A stretch of 64,000 nt of DNA, from positions 2,681,001-2,745,000 of the forward strand of contig CP053915.1 in the NCBI GenBank assembly GCA_021496925.1. The letters are read 5' to 3'. Shown here piece by piece: positions 1 to 6,985 of the stretch. The notes below the pieces were generated by a model that made no database searches, was not told the DNA's origin, and worked only from the letters and a program-made list of their open reading frames with translations. Position numbers and translations under genes: made by a program. The DNA is from Acidovorax sp. YS12 (lineage in GTDB: Bacteria; Pseudomonadota; Gammaproteobacteria; Burkholderiales; Burkholderiaceae_C). Every line of letters starts with the position of its first letter. Positions within the stretch are counted from its first letter, which is position 1.

Positions 1-56
1 GGGTGCAGCGAGAACTTGAGCGAGGAAGATCCGGCGTTGACGGCGAGGATGGCCAT
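1..56 (-). CDS. ackA: Acetate kinase, N-terminal fragment (runs off the window)
   Basis: Only the first 18 codons are inside the window. They read MAILAVNAGSSSLKFSLH, the classic N-terminus of acetate kinase with the conserved N-A-G-S-S-S-L-K phosphate-binding strand. The enzyme interconverts acetate plus ATP with acetyl phosphate plus ADP. It lies directly downstream of the phosphate acetyltransferase fusion gene on the same strand, as expected for an ackA-pta pair, although a hairpin-forming R1 repeat fills the 121-nt gap and could separate their transcripts. The rest of the gene lies off the left edge, so completeness cannot be judged. Confidence 0.9.
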   Translation of the reverse strand, partial: MAILAVNAGSSSLKFSLH

Positions 57-74
57 GGTCGATTCCTTGGATGC

Positions 75-171
75 TTTTAAAACAATAGCTGCCAGCGCTT
101 GCCCCTCAAGGCTTTTCGGTTGAAAAGTACCGCAAAGCCTTGAGGGACGAGCGCCAGCAGCTCATCTTTTT
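75..171. repeat. R1 dispersed repeat, complete long-hairpin copy
   Basis: This copy carries both arms of the R1 element: ATAGCTGCCAGCGCTTG near the left end and the complementary GAGCGCCAGCAGCT near the right, with a second inner pair (CCTCAAGGCTTT against AAAGCCTTGAGG). Folded, it makes one long hairpin flanked by A/T runs on both sides. It could therefore act as a terminator after the MaoC-Pta gene, which ends 6 nt away. Confidence 0.8.
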
Positions 172-177
172 GACGGA

Positions 178-1611
178 TCAGCCGTGCTTCCAGGCATTCT
201 CGGCCTGGCGCTTGCGCTGGTCGTGCGCCGCCAGCAGCGCCAGCACGGCCGAGGCCACGCGCGCCATGGGGCCGTCGGCGCGGCTGGTCAGGGCGATGGG
301 CACGCGCGCGCCCAGCACCAGGCCCGAGCCGCTGGCGCCGGCCATGTATTCGAGCTGCTTGGCCACCATGTTGCCGCTCTCCAGGTTGGGCACGGCGAGG
401 ATGTCGGCCTGGCCCGCCACGTCGGAGGCGATGCCCTTGATGCGCACGGCTTCCATGGAGATGGCGTTGTCGAAGGCCAGCGGGCCGTCGAGCAGGCCGC
501 CCTTGATCTGGCCCCGGTCGGCCATCTTGCACAGCGCGGCGGCGTCGATGGTGGAGGGGATCGACGGCGTGACGGTCTCCACCGCCGAGAGGATGGCCAC
601 CTTGGGCTGCTCGTTGCCCATGATGCGCGCGAACTCGATGGCGTTCTGGATGATGTCGGCCTTCTCGGCCAGCGTGGGCTGGATGTTGATCGCCGCGTCG
701 GTCACGATGATGGGCTTGGGGTACAGCGGCACGTCGAAGCGGAACACGTGCGACAGGCGCCGGCCGGTGCGCAGCGCGGGCTGCGCCAGGATGGCCTTGA
801 GCATCTCGTCGGTGTGCAGGCTGCCCTTCATGACGATCTCGACCTCGCGGCGCGCGGCCATGGCGGCGGCCAGCTCGGCGGCGGCGTGGCTGTGCTCCAC
901 GGAGACGATCTCGGCGCCTTCGAGGCTGATGCCGGCCTCTTCGGCCACGCGGCGGATGCGGCCCTCGGGGCCGATCAGCACAGGCTTGATGAGGCCGTGG
1001 CTGGCGGCGTCCATGGCACCGGAGAGCGAGCCCTCGTCGCACGGGTGCACCACGGCGCAGCGCACGGCCTCCAGGCCTTCGGCGCGCGCCAGCAGGTCGT
1101 TGAAGCGCGCCTCGGGGTCGAACAGCTGGATCTGCGGCGCGTTCACCTTGGGCACGCGCACCTTCTGCGTCGGCGGCATCAGGTTGGCGTCGCCCTTGAG
1201 CACGGTCTCGCCCTTCTGGTTGGTGACCAGGCAGCCCATCTTGACGCGCTTCTTCTCGTCGTCCTTCTCGGTCACGGTGGCGACCACGGTGAGCGTGTCG
1301 CCGATGCGCACCGGCTTGGTGAACTTCAGCTCCTGGCCCAGGTAGATGGTGCCGGGGCCGGGGAACTGCGTGCCGAACAGCGCCGAGATCAGCGCCGCGC
1401 CCAGCATGCCGTGCGCGATGACGCCGTGGAACATGGTGGCGTCGGCGTACTCGGGGTTCAGGTGGGCGGGGTTGATGTCGCCCGAGACGGCGGCAAACGC
1501 CTGAATGTCCTCCAGCGTCACCGTGCGCAGCAGGCGCGCGCTGCTGCCCACGCTCAGCTCGTCATAGGTGACGTTTTCCATCCACTCGATATCGCTCGCA
1601 TTGGTATTCAT
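178..1611 (-). CDS. pta: Bifunctional MaoC-like hydratase / phosphate acetyl(butyryl)transferase
   Basis: The 477-aa protein has two parts. Residues about 15-150 form a MaoC-type hot-dog fold (enoyl-CoA hydratase family, with the G-V-I-A-H-G-M strand). Residues about 165-470 form a PTA_PTB domain that exchanges the acyl group between CoA and phosphate. This fusion is common in beta- and alphaproteobacteria and is usually annotated as enoyl-CoA hydratase/phosphate acetyltransferase. With ackA it forms the acetyl-CoA, acetyl-phosphate, acetate route. Next to phaC it probably balances acetyl-CoA or hydroxyacyl-CoA around polyester synthesis (inference). I chose the ATG at 1611 because GGAG lies 8 nt upstream; a GTG two codons earlier would leave only 2 nt of spacing. 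The substrate of the MaoC half is not known from sequence. Confidence 0.88.
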   Translation of the reverse strand: MNTNASDIEWMENVTYDELSVGSSARLLRTVTLEDIQAFAAVSGDINPAHLNPEYADATMFHGVIAHGMLGAALISALFGTQFPGPGTIYLGQELKFTKPVRIGDTLTVVATVTEKDDEKKRVKMGCLVTNQKGETVLKGDANLMPPTQKVRVPKVNAPQIQLFDPEARFNDLLARAEGLEAVRCAVVHPCDEGSLSGAMDAASHGLIKPVLIGPEGRIRRVAEEAGISLEGAEIVSVEHSHAAAELAAAMAARREVEIVMKGSLHTDEMLKAILAQPALRTGRRLSHVFRFDVPLYPKPIIVTDAAINIQPTLAEKADIIQNAIEFARIMGNEQPKVAILSAVETVTPSIPSTIDAAALCKMADRGQIKGGLLDGPLAFDNAISMEAVRIKGIASDVAGQADILAVPNLESGNMVAKQLEYMAGASGSGLVLGARVPIALTSRADGPMARVASAVLALLAAHDQRKRQAENAWKHG

Positions 1612-1657
1612 ATGCACTGCTCCGATTACAAAAACTCAAAAAGACACACACCCTCAA

Positions 1658-1787
1658 AAACCGGCGCGTCCCAAACCAGTGGACACCGAGCAAGGGCCGC
1701 CCCGCAGCGAGGGTGTCGTCCCCCTGCCCGCAGCGCTGCGCGCTGCGAGAGCGGGGGGAAGGCGCGCAGCGCCTCAGGGGGGTGCCG
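1658..1787 (-). repeat. R2 structured repeat, copy 1 (downstream of fabI)
   Basis: In the fabI reading direction the element begins CACCCCCCTGAGG four nt after the stop codon. It contains hairpin 2 (AGGCGC, loop GCA, GCGCCT at 1760-1774) and hairpin 1 (GCAGCGC, loop TGC, GCGCTGC at 1730-1746). Hairpin 1 sits within an outer C5/G5 stem (1720-1727 with 1751-1758). The far end carries the shared GGGCCGCCCCGC and ACCGGCGCG blocks. It fills most of the 176-nt fabI-pta gap. Confidence 0.75.
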
Positions 1788-2564
1788 TCAGTCCATCGCG
1801 TGGACGCCCGCGTCCACGTAGATGGTCTGGCCGGTCATGCCGCTCGATGCCGCCATGCACAGGAAGGCGCTGAGCTGGGCGATTTCCTCCAGCTTCACCA
1901 GGCGCTGCAGCGGCGCCTTGGCCTGGGCCGTGGCCATCAGCTCGTCGAAGCTGGCGATGCCCGAGGCGGCGCGCGTCAGGATGGGGCCGGGCGAGACCGC
2001 GTGCACGCGGATGTTCTTGCTGCCCAGCTCCAGCGACATGTAGCGCACCACCGACTCCAGCGCCGCCTTCACCGGGCCCATGAGGCCGTAGTGCGGCACC
2101 ACCTCGCCCGAGCCCAGGTAGGTCATGGCCAGCATGGCGCCGCCATCGGGCATGTGCGGCGCGCACAGCTTGCCCAGTTCGGCGAACGAGTGGCACGACA
2201 CGCTGACGGCGCGCGCGAAGCCGTCGCGCGAGCTGTCCACCACGTCGCCGTGCAGGTCCTGCAGCGGCGCCCAGGCGATGGAGTGGATCACGAAGTCGAG
2301 CTTGCCGAACTTCTGCACGGCATGCTGGACGATGGCCTCCAGCTCGCCGTCGGCCTCCACGTCGCAGTTCACCAGGTCGATGCCCAGGGGCTGCGTGTGC
2401 GGCTCGACGAACTTGCGCGCCTTTTCGTTCAGGCACGACGCGACCACTTCGGCGCCCATGGCGCGCATCAGGCGGGCGCAGCCGAAGGCGATGCTGCTGT
2501 CGTTGGCGATGCCGAGGATCAGGCCTTTTTTGCCGGCCAGGCTGAACAGGTTGGTGGAGTTCAT
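1788..2564 (-). CDS. fabI: Enoyl-[acyl-carrier-protein] reductase, FabI type
   Basis: This 258-aa short-chain dehydrogenase-like protein reduces the enoyl double bond in the last step of each fatty-acid elongation cycle, using NAD(P)H. The N-terminus has the FabI-type nucleotide site L-I-L-G-I-A-N-D-S-S-I-A in place of the ordinary SDR glycine motif. The active-site Tyr and Lys are spaced as in FabI (Y-G-L-M-G-P-V-K, Y-x6-K), and S-P-G-P-I-L-T-R follows. The ATG at 2564 has AGGAAA 5 nt upstream. Its place between the phaC side and the MaoC-Pta gene is typical of the family and may mark a second, cluster-specific FabI in addition to a housekeeping copy elsewhere (not testable here). Confidence 0.88.
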   Translation of the reverse strand: MNSTNLFSLAGKKGLILGIANDSSIAFGCARLMRAMGAEVVASCLNEKARKFVEPHTQPLGIDLVNCDVEADGELEAIVQHAVQKFGKLDFVIHSIAWAPLQDLHGDVVDSSRDGFARAVSVSCHSFAELGKLCAPHMPDGGAMLAMTYLGSGEVVPHYGLMGPVKAALESVVRYMSLELGSKNIRVHAVSPGPILTRAASGIASFDELMATAQAKAPLQRLVKLEEIAQLSAFLCMAASSGMTGQTIYVDAGVHAMD

Positions 2565-2603
2565 GTGTTTCCTAGAAAAACCATCGATTGCCAGCGCACA
2601 GGC

Positions 2604-2753
2604 CGCGCGGAACCGGCTCCATCCCTGTCGGCGAACGCCGCGCAAGGGCCGGGGCCGGCCACACTGCCACGCCGCGCTGGCGGCGCTCCTCGCCCCGCAG
2701 CACGCCGCGGGAGAGGGTGGAAGCGGCAGAGCCGCTCGGCGGGGTGTCTCAAG
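2604..2753 (-). repeat. R2 structured repeat, degenerate copy 2
   Basis: The element lies just after the stop of the 128-aa gene. It keeps the CAAGGGCC block, the CACCCCGCCGAGCGGC leading end, and hairpin 2 (AGCGGC, loop AGA, GCCGCT at 2722-2736). Hairpin 1 has decayed and no longer forms the 7-bp stem seen in the other copies. It occupies most of the 192-nt gap up to fabI. Confidence 0.6.
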
Positions 2754-2756
2754 CCC

Positions 2757-3143
2757 TCAGTCTTCTATACCGTCAAAAAACGGGCGCAGGTTCATGCCCG
2801 GCGCCTCGGCCGGGAAACCCTTGCACAGCAGCCGGTCGTTGGCGCTGAGCAGGATGTCGCGCGCGGCCTGCGGGCCGACGTCGACGTTGTAGGCGAGCTG
2901 CTCGAACGCGTGGTAGCGCAGCACCAGCAGGGCGCGCAGCTCCTCGCGCATGCGCGCCTCGCGGCCCTGGTCGCGCGCGCCGTCGCACTGCAGCGCGGCC
3001 TCGATGTCCGAGGGCGTGCGCAACGGCACGCCCAGGGCCTGGGCCAGCATGGTGATGCGCGCGCCCATGGTCTCGAACTGCTTCACGAAGTGCCGCAGGT
3101 GCCGCTCGATGACGTCGCGCTCGCTGGTGTGCTTAATCGGCAT
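2757..3143 (-). CDS. Conserved hypothetical protein overlapping phaC
   Basis: I do not recognise a family for this 128-aa soluble protein. It starts MPIKHTSERDVIERHL and is rich in charged residues and alpha-helix formers. Its middle segment (D-G-A-R-D-Q-G-R-E-A-R-M-R-E-E-L-R) looks helical, and it has no signal peptide or membrane segment. Its start codon lies inside the last codons of phaC (11-nt overlap), so the two are almost certainly translated together. An accessory role in polyester granules or regulation is possible by position but is only a guess. A degenerate R2 repeat follows the stop codon. Confidence 0.7.
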   Translation of the reverse strand: MPIKHTSERDVIERHLRHFVKQFETMGARITMLAQALGVPLRTPSDIEAALQCDGARDQGREARMREELRALLVLRYHAFEQLAYNVDVGPQAARDILLSANDRLLCKGFPAEAPGMNLRPFFDGIED

Positions 3144-4944
3144 AGCGCGTCATCACGTAGGTGCCGGGGGCGTCGCACACCGCATGTTCGGCCGGAATGG
3201 CCTTGGCGGCCACCGGCTTGCCCGAGCGCTCGGTGACCCAGGCGTGCATCGCCTCCCACCAAGAGCCCTGCTGCACCGGCGCCTGGGCCTTCCAGTCGTC
3301 GGGGTCGATCCAGCCGGTGTTGTCCTCCACGCTGGCGATCTGGTAGCTGCGGCGCGGACGGCCGGGCTCGCTGACGATGCCCGCGTTGTGCCCGCCCTCG
3401 GCCAGCACGAAGGTGACGTGCGTGTCGGTCTGCAGGTGGATCTTGTAGACCGACTTCCACGGCGACACGTGGTCGCGCGTGGTGGCCACGACCATCATCG
3501 GCGCGTTGATGTCCATCAGCGCCACGGTGGCCCCGGCGAAGCGGTACTGGCCTGCGGCCAGCGCGTTGTTGAGGAACAGCGAGGCCAGGTATTCCGAATG
3601 CATGCGCGCGGGCAGGCGCGTGGTGTCGGCATTCCAGCTCATCAGGTCGAAGCTGGCGTCGTCCTCGCCCAGCAGGTAGCGGCGCGTGTTGCGCCCCCAC
3701 AGCAGGCCGCGCGAGGCCAGGTAGACGAACGAGCCGCCCATCTGCTTGCCCGAGAGGTAGCCGCGCTCGTTCATGGTCTGGCGCAGCGTGGCGAGCTGGT
3801 CTTCGTCGATGAACACGCCCAGCTCGCCGGGCTCGGTGAAGTCGGTCTGCGCCGCCAGCAGGATGACCGAGGCCAGCTCGGGCATGTCGGCCGGGATCAG
3901 CGCCTGTTCCTTGGCCGTGCGCTCGGCCTTCTTCTTGCGCGCCAGCCGGCCCAGCGCAGCAGCGGCGATGGCCAGGAAGGTGCCACCCAGGCAGTAGCCC
4001 ACGGTGTGCAGGCGCTCGGCGCCGGTGCGCTCCTTGCACGCGGCCATGGCGGCGAGCACGCCGGTGCTCAGGTAGTCCTGCATCTTCAGGTCGCGGTCGG
4101 ACGCGTCGGGGTTGCGCCACGAGATGATGAACACCGTGTGGCCCTTGTCCACCAGGTACTTGACCATGGAGTTGTGCGGCGACAGGTCCAGGATGTAGTA
4201 CTTCATGATGCACGAAGGCACGATGAGCACCGGCTCAGGCAGCACCTTGTCGGTGGACGGGCTGTACTGGATCAGCTCGATCAGGTGGTTGCGGAACACC
4301 ACCTTGCCCGGCGTCACGGCCACATCCTTGCCCACGGCGTATTCGAGCGGCGCCAACGATTCGGCGGGGGTGTCGGCGTTGGCGCCCAGGTACTCGCGGA
4401 AGTCCTGCAGGAAGAACTTGAAGCCCTCCTGCAGCGAACGGCCCTGGGTCTCGCGGGCCACGCGCAGCACTTCGGGGTTGGTGACGGCCCAGTTGGACGG
4501 CGACAGCGCATCGAGCGCCTGCCCCGTGAAGAAGTCCACCATGTGCTGGTGGTGGCGCGACACGCCGCCGCCCTGGTGCGCCACTTCACGCCACCAGGCG
4601 TCGGTGGCCTTGAAGCCTTCCTTGACGGCGCTGTAGGGCCACTGGCTCCAGCCGGCGTCGGCGAAGCGGCCATCCTTCTCGGGCGTGCCCTCCTCGGGCG
4701 TCACGCCGGTATTGCGCCAGGCCTGCAGCGACAGCTCCAGCGCACGCTGCGCCAGCTGCGTCTGGCGGCCCGGCGAGGCCAGCATGTGCAGGGCCCAGTC
4801 GGCATGGGCCAGGGCCAGGGCGATCGGCGACAGGCCGCTGAAGGCGCGCGCCATCTGCGCTTGCACCGACTCGTCGAGCGCGCGTGCGGCAGCGCGCTGG
4901 CGTTCCTGGAAATACTCAGATCCGGACGAGGTTTCCGTGGCCAT
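3133..4944 (-). CDS. phaC: Class I poly(3-hydroxyalkanoate) polymerase
   Basis: The 603-aa enzyme polymerises (R)-3-hydroxyacyl-CoA, mainly 3-hydroxybutyryl-CoA, into intracellular polyester granules. The alpha/beta-hydrolase core carries the PHA-synthase lipase-like box G-Y-C-L-G-G with nucleophile Cys318. The catalytic Asp lies in T-T-R-D-H-V-S-P-W and the His in E-G-G-H-N-A-G. The long N-terminal region and total length fit class I synthases that work without PhaE or PhaR. The ATG at 4944 has AAGGAG 6 nt upstream; a TTG two codons earlier is less likely. phaA/phaB are not in this window, but a 3-hydroxybutyryl-CoA dehydrogenase lies at 13455. Confidence 0.95.
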   Translation of the reverse strand: MATETSSGSEYFQERQRAAARALDESVQAQMARAFSGLSPIALALAHADWALHMLASPGRQTQLAQRALELSLQAWRNTGVTPEEGTPEKDGRFADAGWSQWPYSAVKEGFKATDAWWREVAHQGGGVSRHHQHMVDFFTGQALDALSPSNWAVTNPEVLRVARETQGRSLQEGFKFFLQDFREYLGANADTPAESLAPLEYAVGKDVAVTPGKVVFRNHLIELIQYSPSTDKVLPEPVLIVPSCIMKYYILDLSPHNSMVKYLVDKGHTVFIISWRNPDASDRDLKMQDYLSTGVLAAMAACKERTGAERLHTVGYCLGGTFLAIAAAALGRLARKKKAERTAKEQALIPADMPELASVILLAAQTDFTEPGELGVFIDEDQLATLRQTMNERGYLSGKQMGGSFVYLASRGLLWGRNTRRYLLGEDDASFDLMSWNADTTRLPARMHSEYLASLFLNNALAAGQYRFAGATVALMDINAPMMVVATTRDHVSPWKSVYKIHLQTDTHVTFVLAEGGHNAGIVSEPGRPRRSYQIASVEDNTGWIDPDDWKAQAPVQQGSWWEAMHAWVTERSGKPVAAKAIPAEHAVCDAPGTYVMTRYAD

Positions 4945-5070
4945 GACCAACTCCTTGATGTAACAAAAACAACAATTGACGGCATTGTGATGACTTCCAT
5001 CAAGAATTCACTTGATTGATGTCAAAACGGCAGTCCATGCTCTATAAATCCCTTTGAACGGATATGAAAT

Positions 5071-5094
5071 TATACATACATGCATGAATGTATA
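5071..5094. promoter_or_regulatory. 24-nt near-perfect palindrome, candidate operator
   Basis: The sequence TATACATACATGCATG continues to AATGTATA and reads the same on both strands at 22 of 24 positions (one mismatched pair). It sits in the AT-rich stretch about 130 nt upstream of phaC and 190 nt upstream of the chemoreceptor gene. The size and symmetry suit a dimeric regulator, but no candidate protein can be named. Confidence 0.5.
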
Positions 5095-5218
5095 TTTCTG
5101 TAGCCCCATTCTGGGTTCACAATATAAAAAACCCCACCCCGGGGACGGTCACCCGCGCGTCACCGGCCGCACTGCCGGCAAGGGAACGATCCCCTGCGAG
5201 GGCCCCTATCACATGCTG

Positions 5219-5236
5219 GAATGAATGTAATCATTC
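5219..5236. promoter_or_regulatory. Inverted repeat GAATGA-N6-TCATTC
   Basis: Perfect 6-nt arms flank ATGTAA, 48 nt upstream of the chemoreceptor start. It may be an operator or part of the promoter. The arms are short and chance occurrence in AT-rich DNA cannot be excluded. Confidence 0.3.
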
Positions 5237-5283
5237 TTTACAGACAGTAACTGACCCATAGCAACCAACCCTTTCACTCCACC

Positions 5284-6903
5284 ATGACCTTCTCCTGGAA
5301 CCAGCTGCGGATCACCCAGCGCTTCATCGTCGTCCTGTGCGCTTTCGTGCTGTCGGTCGTGGCCGTGGCCGCCACCGGCCTGTGGGGACTGTCCTCGGCA
5401 CGCGACAGCCTAAAGTCCTTGCATGACGAAGCGATGGCGCGCTCCCTGCTGGCCAGCCAGTCGATCGAGCGCACGCTGCAAAACCGCATGCAGGTGCTGC
5501 TGGCCTTCCAGCACGCCCCCGCGGGCGGCCTGGCCAGCATCCACGACCATCCGGCCACCATGCACCTGGAGGCCATCGCCGCCAACCAGAGCGCCAGCAA
5601 CGCGCTGCACAAGACCATGGAGCAAGGCATGGCCGACCCGCGCGAGCGCGCGCTGTACGACGCCGCCATGGAAGCGCGCAAGCCCTGGCGCGCGGAGCTG
5701 GAGAAGGCCGTGCAGGCCATCCGCAAGGAAGACTACGCTGCCGAGACCATGGCCGCCTTCCTGGCCGCGGGCCGCAAGGAGGGCGAGGCCGTGGTGAAGA
5801 CCATGGACGCCCTGCGCAACTACCAGGTGGAGCATGCCAACGCCGCCTACCAGGCTGCGCAAAAGCGCTACGAGCTGGCGCTGTGGATCTTCGTGCTGGC
5901 CGCCGCGCTGTTGGTGCTGCCCTCGGTGCTGCTGGCCCTGGCGCTGCTGGTGCGGCTGAAGAATGGCTTCATGGCGGCCAACACCGCCGCCGCACACATC
6001 GCCGCGAGCGACCTCACGCACGACATCGCCTGCCAGGGCAGCGACGAGATCGGCCACCTGTGCGCGGAGATGGAAACCATGCGCAGCCACCTGGCCGAGG
6101 TGGTGGGCCACGTCAAGGCCGGCACCAGCGCCATCGCCGGCGCCTCCACGCAGGTGGCGGCGGGCGCGCTCGACCTGTCGTCGCGCACCGAGCAACAGGC
6201 CAGCGCGCTGGAGCAGACCGCCTCGGCCACCGAGCAGCTTTCGGGCACCGTGCAGCAGAACGCCGACAGCGCCGCCCAGGCCAACCAGCTCGCGGCGCAG
6301 GCCAAGGAGGTGGCGGCGCACGGCGGCGCCGTGGTCACCCAGGTGGTGCAGACCATGCAGGCCATCAACCAGTCGGCCGCGAAGATCGTGGACATCATCG
6401 GCGTGATCGACGGCATCGCCTTCCAGACCAACATCCTGGCGCTGAATGCCGCCGTGGAAGCGGCGCGCGCAGGCGAAGCCGGGCGGGGCTTCGCCGTGGT
6501 GGCCTCGGAAGTGCGGGCGCTGGCCGGGCGCAGCGCCGAGGCGGCGCGCGAAGTCAAGACGCTGATCACCGACTCCGTGGCCAAGACCCAGGCGGGCAAT
6601 ATCCAGGCGGCACAGGCGGGTACGGCCATGCAGGAGATCATGGACGGCATCCAGCGCGTGGCCGGCATCGTCGATGAAATCGCCCTGGCCAGCCGCGAGC
6701 AGGCCTCGGGCCTGTCGCAGATCAACCAGGCCGTGGCCCACCTCGACGGCGTGACGCAGCAGAACGCCGCCCTGGTGGAAGAGGCCTCGGCGGCATCCAG
6801 CGGGCTGCAGCAGCAGGCCCACGACCTGGCCGCGCTGGCAGGCACGTTCCGGCTGCCGCAGCAGGGCCTGCGCGCATCCGCCGCGCCTGCGCTGCCGCGT
6901 TGA
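5284..6903 (+). CDS. Methyl-accepting chemotaxis protein
   Basis: This 539-aa transmembrane chemoreceptor passes periplasmic signals to CheA/CheW. A first membrane helix (about residues 11-31) is followed by a roughly 165-residue periplasmic four-helix-type sensor domain, a second membrane helix (about 198-220), a HAMP linker and a long MCP signalling coiled coil. The hairpin tip D-G-I-A-F-Q-T-N-I-L-A-L-N-A-A-V-E-A-A-R is intact. There is no C-terminal CheR-docking pentapeptide of the NWETF kind. The ligand is not deducible. It stands alone, with no che or flagellar genes nearby, as is common for scattered receptors. The Shine-Dalgarno sequence ahead of the ATG is weak. Confidence 0.93.
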   Translation: MTFSWNQLRITQRFIVVLCAFVLSVVAVAATGLWGLSSARDSLKSLHDEAMARSLLASQSIERTLQNRMQVLLAFQHAPAGGLASIHDHPATMHLEAIAANQSASNALHKTMEQGMADPRERALYDAAMEARKPWRAELEKAVQAIRKEDYAAETMAAFLAAGRKEGEAVVKTMDALRNYQVEHANAAYQAAQKRYELALWIFVLAAALLVLPSVLLALALLVRLKNGFMAANTAAAHIAASDLTHDIACQGSDEIGHLCAEMETMRSHLAEVVGHVKAGTSAIAGASTQVAAGALDLSSRTEQQASALEQTASATEQLSGTVQQNADSAAQANQLAAQAKEVAAHGGAVVTQVVQTMQAINQSAAKIVDIIGVIDGIAFQTNILALNAAVEAARAGEAGRGFAVVASEVRALAGRSAEAAREVKTLITDSVAKTQAGNIQAAQAGTAMQEIMDGIQRVAGIVDEIALASREQASGLSQINQAVAHLDGVTQQNAALVEEASAASSGLQQQAHDLAALAGTFRLPQQGLRASAAPALPR

Positions 6904-6910
6904 GAGTTTG

Positions 6911-6967
6911 AATGAAATTAGTGCCGAAGCCTTATGCATAAAGCGCTGGCAGCTATTGTTTTCGTAG
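6911..6967. repeat. R1 dispersed repeat, half copy
   Basis: The right-arm core AAGCGCTGGCAGCTATTG is present in the 82-nt gap between the chemoreceptor gene and the PatZ-like gene, preceded by the loosely conserved GCCGAAGCCTTATGCAT. There is no matching left arm, so it cannot form the long hairpin of full copies. Confidence 0.7.
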
Positions 6968-6985
6968 TTTGATACAGGGAGTCCC

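Larger units (their letters stand above)
4945..5283. other. Divergent intergenic region between phaC and the chemoreceptor gene
   Basis: These 339 nt are much more AT-rich than their surroundings and hold no convincing gene. They should contain the promoters for phaC (leftward) and the methyl-accepting protein (rightward). I see a 24-nt near-perfect palindrome (5071-5094) and a shorter inverted repeat (5219-5236), both listed separately. I found no clear sigma-28 box ahead of the chemoreceptor. A small GC hairpin (CCGGC/GCCGG near 5163-5178) has no T-run and is not called a terminator. Confidence 0.6.

Noticed and set aside
5099..5180. Possible terminator (CCCC/GGGG and CCGGC/GCCGG hairpins)
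   Set aside because: Short stems without a following T-run, located between divergent promoters where no transcript should end.
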